In this document: positions 58,395 to 64,000 of the stretch, one piece after another
Position numbering within the stretch: the first letter of the stretch is position 1
Layout: every line of letters begins with the position of its first letter
NCBI GenBank assembly: GCA_963693085.1
Contig: OY856413.1
Location: 108,121,501-108,185,500 of the forward strand
Length of the DNA stretch: 64,000 nucleotides
Direction: 5' to 3'
From: Alisma plantago-aquatica
Lineage: Eukaryota; Streptophyta; Magnoliopsida; Alismatales; Alismataceae
Notes under the pieces: generated by a model
Database searches by the model: none
Seen by the model: only the letters and a program-made list of their open reading frames with translations
Told to the model about the DNA's origin: nothing
Program-made: the position numbers and the translations under genes

Positions 58395-58750
58395 ATTGGA
58401 TCTTCCATGATGTGGCCATGAAATGATTGTGACATTATCAATGCCATCAATCCAGGATCAGTTATGTAACTTACAACATTCACTACCTGGAGTTTAATTG
58501 GTTCTGGATGAGCTATATCTGAAGATGGATTTATCATCTCCCAAAATTTTTGTTCCTCAGGAACATTCTCTACATAGTCATCATTGTTCAGATCCATACA
58601 TGCCACATGTTCTTTCTCTTCCAATGGTAATGGAGTTTGAATGAGCTTCCCAAATGAAGCCCCATATTCACCTGCCTTTATCAAGATCTTTTCTTCACCT
58701 AAACACAGTGATGTGGAATCTCTATAGTCCATATTTTGAGTTTGAACCAT
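58395..58750 (-). other. Open frame of unknown status (hypothetical)
   Basis: A minus-strand frame from ATG 58750 gives 122 aa (MVQTQNMDYRDSTSLCL...), acidic, with an NNDDYVENVPEEQKFWEM stretch. The last residues run into the copia LTR and stop at 58382, so any original 3' end has been replaced. I recognise no family. It may be a fragment of a transposon protein or a chance frame. Confidence 0.2.
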
Positions 58751-60990
58751 GCACTAGTACCTGAAAATTTAATTGGCAATGTGAGAATTGAAAGTACAAA
58801 TAAATTGGAAAAAGGAATTTATCAATTATGATCTATTTTGATAAAAAATATTAATCAAAAGAAGAATCTCTTAGAGTGACTGGTCACATCAATCATTGTG
58901 TTGGTGTAGCTATTTCCCCAAAAATTATGCCAAAAACATTACACACATATATTGTGCATCTAAAAACATAAGTGTGTGCATTGTGCAATATACGCCCATG
59001 AGGACTGAGTCTCAAACTTAAATTTTTTTTTACCAAAGACTATTTATTACTAAAACCAAATCAACTAGAGAGTTGGTTGATTGTTTACATAACTAAAATA
59101 ATACTAAAATCTAAACTAAGATGGTTGTGATCAAGAATGAATGGATTCCTTGGGACTTGTGGTTTCACCATGATATACACTACATTCAGATTTATTTTAA
59201 TTAGTGACCATTCCCCCTATACTCTAGACTAAAGACCCATAGCAAGCATTACCCACTTCAGAAACATAATGCACTACCAAATCAAAATAAACCCCAATCA
59301 TGTAGTATTTTAGGAATTAGTTAGGTGTATTAATAAAATCTCGAGGTTTTTCTTTCATAGCTATGTGCCTTCACCCATAGTATGATATAGGCTATTGAAT
59401 ATATGACTTGTGTGAATCCTATTCTATCTCGCATAGAAATTAATGGCCTTCACTTTGATTACGGTGACCAAGTATAAACAAATCAATGATGATATCTTAG
59501 ATTCACGTCTAGAATAATGAAAATAAATTATTAACTAATAGAATTAAAATGCAATGCATAGCCAAGCTACTTCAGGTCGTAAGGAATAAAGGTTTTACCC
59601 CAACATGAGTGTCAGCATCATAAATCAGGAGGAGGAAGAAGAAAATAGGCTAAACATCAAGAAAACCTAAACATCAAGAAAACTAATGTAATAACACTTG
59701 AAGAAGTTGTCTCGACCGTCCCCTATGTTGAACACCCTGATCTGTAATGTTGTGGCTACAAATTTGTCGCCTAAAAATGTATGTAGTGTCCTATTGGTGG
59801 TTATACCCTTGTATCCTCATCTCATGACTCTACTCTTTGCAAATGACATGATTATATGTTTGTGGTCATTCACCCTAGGTCATAAGAGTGGATTTGGCCC
59901 TCATTAAGTCATGACCATTAGATCTGACTTAATTATAGATTTGATCGAATCGCTAGTGTTCAGTACCACCAATAGGGTGTCGTTGGCTCTAAGTGGTCGG
60001 CTAACTTGTATCTCTCAAACTTTTTTGATGCTACCGACATGAATGTCATTATCACTGAGTTGTTTCTCATAGAGGATGGATGCTAAAGTCGACACCAATG
60101 ACATGTGAATAAATGGCACCAAGATAATTAATCTTTAGTTTTGGTGCATGCTCTTTAATCCATGATTCGAGAGCACTGAGTTCTTTTTGGTAGCATCGAT
60201 GCCGCTCTTGATAGCACTGTGTTACTTCTTGGTGGCACTGAGTTTTCCCTCCATTATTGTTGTAAATCATGACTTGTCGGTACCACCGACATGTGAGTCA
60301 ATAGCACCGAGTTGTCCATTCAGTGCTTAAAAAACTTGAAAGAGGGAAAAATGACATGTTTGAAATCTAAATAATATTTTAGCATGATTCGAAAAAAATT
60401 ATGAATATTTGATGCAATCATGATTCACATGATAATTATAGAAAACAATTTAGAAACACATCTCAAAGTGAACATATATGCTAAATTAGCTCAAAAAATA
60501 CCCAGTAAAAAGCAATTGGGAATCAATGCATCAAAAACCTTAGAAGAAGGATCTTGCTTATCACCCCCTCTACATGATGTGAAATCTTGAAGACCAAGCT
60601 GTATAGAAAAGAAGTAATCATACAGTCTTATTTATCAACTTTAACATGATATATTCTCCTTCTAGAGGACTCTTTGTCCTTTTTCCCAACAGAATATTGT
60701 AATCCACCAGAAAGCACATTCCTCAAGACAACATGACTCTATGTCCTGCTGGCCAAAGGATGTGGTGTTTTACCAGCTCAAGTTGGCATGTTGATCAAGG
60801 AATTCCACTACGCATATTAGAGATCTTTCTAAGAACAAACTTCCAAAATTAGATTTCAAATCAAATACATAACCTCACGATCCATTTTAACTATAAACCC
60901 TAGATTTTATTTCAAATTAAAAACATAACTAATACATGGTTTTTCTTTAAAAAGGGAAAATACAAAAGGGAAAATACACAATGAAGGAGA
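58751..60990. other. No recognisable gene; diverged repeat motifs at 59960-60330
   Basis: AT-rich. From 59960 to 60330 the phrases (G)TACCACCGACATG, AGCACTGAGTT and AGCACCGAGTTG recur in degenerate form at irregular spacing. Such short repeats occur in plant LTRs, so this may be the relic of one, but no LTR ends were found. No coding signature is seen. Confidence 0.35.
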
Positions 60991-61631
60991 GTGGGATAGA
61001 AGAGTCGATACACCTACTACTTCTTCAACTTCTACTTCAGCTAGTTTATCAAACACTTGAATGAAGGTTGATGGTTAATTGAAGAAGATTCAGACAACCA
61101 TCACTCCTCGCTCACATCAAAGTGAATAGAAATGGTAGACCATTGGTTGTAGTACCTTCATTAGTAAAGAAGCATCCCTACAAAGAGAGAGTTCTTCTCT
61201 AGCACTAGTTGATGATGCATCTACATTCTGAACTAGGACCTTCAATGAAAAGTCATCCATGCTAGTGTATCCCCCAAAACATTGACTATACAAATATCTA
61301 GGTGGGATACTCAATCCAGAGAGTCCATGTATCACACCCACATCTACATCATCTTATTAGAAGAACAAAGTCCAACCAAAATTTCTTGGAAAGTAACACA
61401 AACCTACAATGCCAAAGTCTCTGTGTGACCTCAAAATAGTGAAATCATCAAATCCCCAAGGTTCAACCAGCAAAGAAGGTGGATCTTTAGGAGAACGGGC
61501 TACTCAAGTGGAGAAAGTAAACAAAACTCATACCCAAAATCATCATACTCTAGAGTAGAGTCATAATCAACCACTTGTAGAAGATACATGTCAGGACAAT
61601 GTAGTACCTCTTACTTCTTCTTGACCTCCAA
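60991..61631. repeat. Tandem segmental duplication, unit 1
   Basis: Starts GTGGGATAGAAGAG and is repeated with an offset of 641 bp at 61632. Shared landmarks: AAACACTTG(A/G)ATGAAGG, TAGTACCTTCATTAGTAAAG, TCATCCATGCTAGTGTATC and ATATCTAGGTGGGATACTC. A minus-strand 74-aa frame (61341-61117) is open in unit 1 but broken in unit 2, so coding is not supported. Confidence 0.85.
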
Positions 61632-62223
61632 GTGGGATAGAAGAGCCAATACACCTGCTACTTCTGGAACTTATTCTTCATCCATCCTATCAAACACTTG
61701 GATGAAGGATGATGGTTAATGGAAGAAGATCCAGATGACCAACACTCCTTGCTCACAACAAAGCAAATAGCATTGGTATACCATTGGTGACCAAAGAAGA
61801 ACTACTAGGTAGTACCTTCATTAGTAAAGAAGCATCCCTATGATAAGAGGGTTCTGCTCTATCACCAGTTCATGATGCATCTATAGTCTGAACAAGGACT
61901 TTCAATGAAATATCATCCATGCTAGTGTATCTTCTCAAAACACTAACTATGCCCATATCTAGGTGGGATACTCAAGCTAGAGAGTCCACCTATAACACCC
62001 ACATCTGCATCATCTTATTAGAAGGACAAAGTCCAACTAGAATTTCCTAGAAAAGGACACAAACCTACAATGCCAAAGTCTTTGTGTTACCACAACCTAG
62101 TGAAATCATCAAAGACCCAAGGATCAATCGGCATAGAAGATGGAGCTTTAGGAGGACGAGCTACCTCAAGAAGAGAAAGACAACAAAACTCATACTAAAA
62201 TCATCATGCTCTTTAGTAGAGTC

Positions 62224-62237
62224 ATAGTCAACCACTT
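62224..62237. repeat. LINE-fragment target-site duplication, left copy
   Basis: ATAGTCAACCACTT; repeated at 62885-62898. Confidence 0.9.
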
Positions 62238-62884
62238 GCTATTATAGGAAGGATACTAAACATCAGATGAGGAAGAAAGAAGATCATTGGAAGTGTCCCT
62301 TGCAAGGTTATGTCAAAATGAACATGGATGCTGCCTGGAAGCCTAGCAAAGCAACTGTTGCTATTATAGCTAAAGACTTTAATGGAAGCTGGATAGATGG
62401 TCACATCAGAAGCATCACAGCTCGCTCTGCAATTCATGTAGAGATTCAGGGAGTGAACATTGCACTAGCGCTTGCTAACAGAAACAATATCTCGGGTCTT
62501 ATTCTAGAGACTGACTGCAAGGTGCTCGTTGATATGCTTCAATCAGATGAGGAGGAGTGCCCAAGACATATGAGATGTATTATTCGAATCAGGCAAGCCC
62601 TCAACGAGCATTGAGATTGGAGCTTACATTACATCTCAAGGAACTGCAATCAAATGGATGATAGGTTGGCAAAGGAATTCCAAAAACAACAGGGTGGGTG
62701 TTTTGATTTACCTAGACTTCCCGAATGAAATAAAGATATTGTAGTTAGTGAGAAATGTAATGGATGTAGTACCTCCAAGTTTAATTCTCAAAGTAATCTA
62801 GAAGCCTGTACTTTGTTTCCGTATTGTCTTGCAAGAGGAGGGCAATATGAATAAAATAGCCTCATGGCTTCCACACAAAAAAAA
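62238..62884 (+). mobile_element. 5'-truncated L1 LINE carrying an RNase H domain
   Basis: A 647-bp insertion flanked by the 14-bp duplication ATAGTCAACCACTT and ending in a short poly(A). Only the 3' end of ORF2 is present, starting inside the RNase H domain. This is the usual product of incomplete target-primed reverse transcription. It belongs to a different L1 group from the 35723-40617 LINE, which lacks RNase H. Confidence 0.88.
62267..62729 (+). pseudogene. LINE ORF2 C-terminal RNase H-like (RVT_3) domain fragment
   Basis: The frame from 62267 reads WKCPLQGYVKMNMDAAWKP (first Asp), GSWIDGHI, VEIQGVNIALALA (Glu) and GLILETDCKVLVDML (second Asp). It stops at 62614 (TGA). The same frame then goes on DWSLHYISRNCNQMDDRLAKEF (third Asp) to a final stop near 62729. 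The D-E-D-D order matches plant L1 RNase H domains, which remove RNA from RNA/DNA hybrids. One internal stop and the missing N-terminus make it a pseudogene fragment. Confidence 0.82.
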
Positions 62885-62898
62885 ATAGTCAACCACTT
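62885..62898. repeat. LINE-fragment target-site duplication, right copy
   Basis: Direct repeat of 62224-62237, after the poly(A). Confidence 0.9.
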
Positions 62899-62930
62899 AC
62901 AGAAGATGGATGTTAGAATGTAGATGGATC

Positions 62931-64000
62931 AAGATAAATAGAATCAAAACATTTATCATTGGAGGACGTCAAAGATGGTTATCTGCCTCTCTGGATAGAA
63001 GTATAGGTTGACTATGTACATAGTACTACTTAAGGCACTCATCATTTGTCACCTAACCCCACATACACTCCTAAGCAGTCTGATCGATTTTAAGAACATA
63101 AGGAAGCAACCCACTCATAGGATTGAAGGGGATGTGCCATCCAACATCCCACTAACAAGCAACACACTCTCCCATGTTTAAGATTATACAACATGGTGAC
63201 TCAAACAAGACATGACAAGCATCCAAAGACAACGTCTCAAAGTAGGTCGGACATGAGGTATCAACCTTGCCACACTAGAACCTAGAGAAGCTCATGAATC
63301 AAGCCTGGGAAACAACAATGAATTGGAGTGAGCTATAGTACACAAAAGATAATATAGTGTTAAAGTACTACACATTCCTCAACTATGGTCATCATATTCC
63401 ATTCTCCTCTCCACTACTTGTACTGTGCTCCACTACTGCACACAACCTAGTGGTGACAATTAGAGAGAGAAGCATGCAAATAACCCTATGGACAATTCAG
63501 AGTGATGGTTCTTTGAAGAAAGAAGTGTTCATAGCTCCACAACATCGAAAGACAAAAAAATCATATGTCGTGGATATTTCAAAGTGATAACAAAAAGAAA
63601 CCACAATTAAGTCTACAAAGTTACTACAACCCTTCATAAACTGAACCATTCCCCTACAAAGAAGCCACCTACAAGACACCTCCTCATGTTTCTAAGTAGG
63701 TTCCCACTCAATGGAAGGGACCACATCCATATCAATAATGAAGGAGAACCAACATATCTCTCCCTTATCACCTGAATTGTTGCTAAACAAGCAACCACTG
63801 TTCAAAATAAATATAAAATCCCTAACTCTTAGGGTAGCATATAAAGCATTATTACCACCCCTCCTATCACTTTCATGAAAGGAAGGTGGCTCTTAGCCAA
63901 GTAAACTTGAGCTCATATTTGGATGCCATCCAAAGCTCATTAGGATTCACCCACAGAATCCCATCTACATGATAACACCCCACTCATCTCGGTAAGGTAG
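62931..64000. other. No recognisable gene
   Basis: AT-rich sequence with short frames on both strands (for example 63357-63587, plus), none with a family signature. No LTR or terminal repeat was found. Confidence 0.45.

Larger units (their letters stand above)
61632..62930. repeat. Tandem segmental duplication, unit 2 (split by LINE)
   Basis: Second copy of the 60991 unit. It runs to TAGTCAACCACTT (62237), is interrupted by a LINE fragment, and resumes ACAGAAGATGGATGT at 62899 before similarity fades near 62930. Confidence 0.82.

Noticed and set aside
61117..61341. 74-aa minus-strand frame as a host gene exon
   Set aside because: The duplicated copy in unit 2 has stops at several positions and no family was recognised.

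Overview
This window is plant nuclear DNA made almost entirely of transposable elements nested inside one another. I see no convincing single-copy host gene, no rRNA or tRNA gene and no CRISPR. The organism call rests on plant-restricted lineages: an Athila-type Ty3/gypsy gag-pol, a Tat/Ogre-type gag relic, a Tekay/Del-type chromovirus, Ty1/copia elements with an initiator-tRNA-Met primer site, plant L1 LINEs and a CACTA (En/Spm) DNA transposon. The depth of nesting suggests a flowering plant with a large, repeat-rich genome. I cannot name the species.

Left half (1-27401). The host layer is one minus-strand Athila element. Its broken pol and gag lie at 1-3738. Its primer site and 5' LTR start at 13434-13458 and end near 27401. 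Four insertions split it. (i) Element A (3739-13272, minus, TSD ATGGC) is a non-autonomous gypsy-like LTR element with one unrecognised, internally duplicated ORF. (ii) A 3.7-kb chromovirus-type solo LTR (7566-11233, TSD AGGGC) sits inside element A's ORF. (iii) Copia element B (14967-24169, plus, TSD GTAAT) has 2.24-kb LTRs, a gag ORF and a decayed pol. (iv) A solo LTR of the same copia family (24570-26802, TSD GAATG) sits further along the Athila LTR.

Right half (27402-64000). A decayed plus-strand Tat/Ogre-type gag (about 28300-29510) runs into a second copia-family copy, C (29512-40691), which has lost its 5' end. The 3' LTR of C carries a 4.9-kb minus-strand L1 LINE (35723-40617, 13-bp TSD). 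After a featureless stretch come a putative chromovirus 3' LTR and integrase/chromodomain relic on the minus strand (42041 to about 46090). Next is a third copia-family 3' end, D (46220-58394), whose LTR is split by a complete 9.5-kb CACTA transposon (47157-56675, TSD AGT). The last 5.6 kb has no clear gene. It holds a 641-bp-offset tandem duplication, one copy of which is split by a 5'-truncated LINE (62238-62884).

The CACTA element is the best-preserved system. Its TNP2-type transposase ORF (1083 aa) is open. A second gene can be read as eleven coding exons joined by consensus splice sites into an uninterrupted 719-aa frame. Its C-terminal part carries a Ulp1-like cysteine-protease signature with His, Asp, Gln and Cys at the classical spacing. 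A GC-rich spliced leader, subterminal repeat arrays and a 164-bp near-perfect palindrome complete an En/Spm-like layout. Splice sites, domain calls and TSDs were read by eye; no alignment or database search was run.
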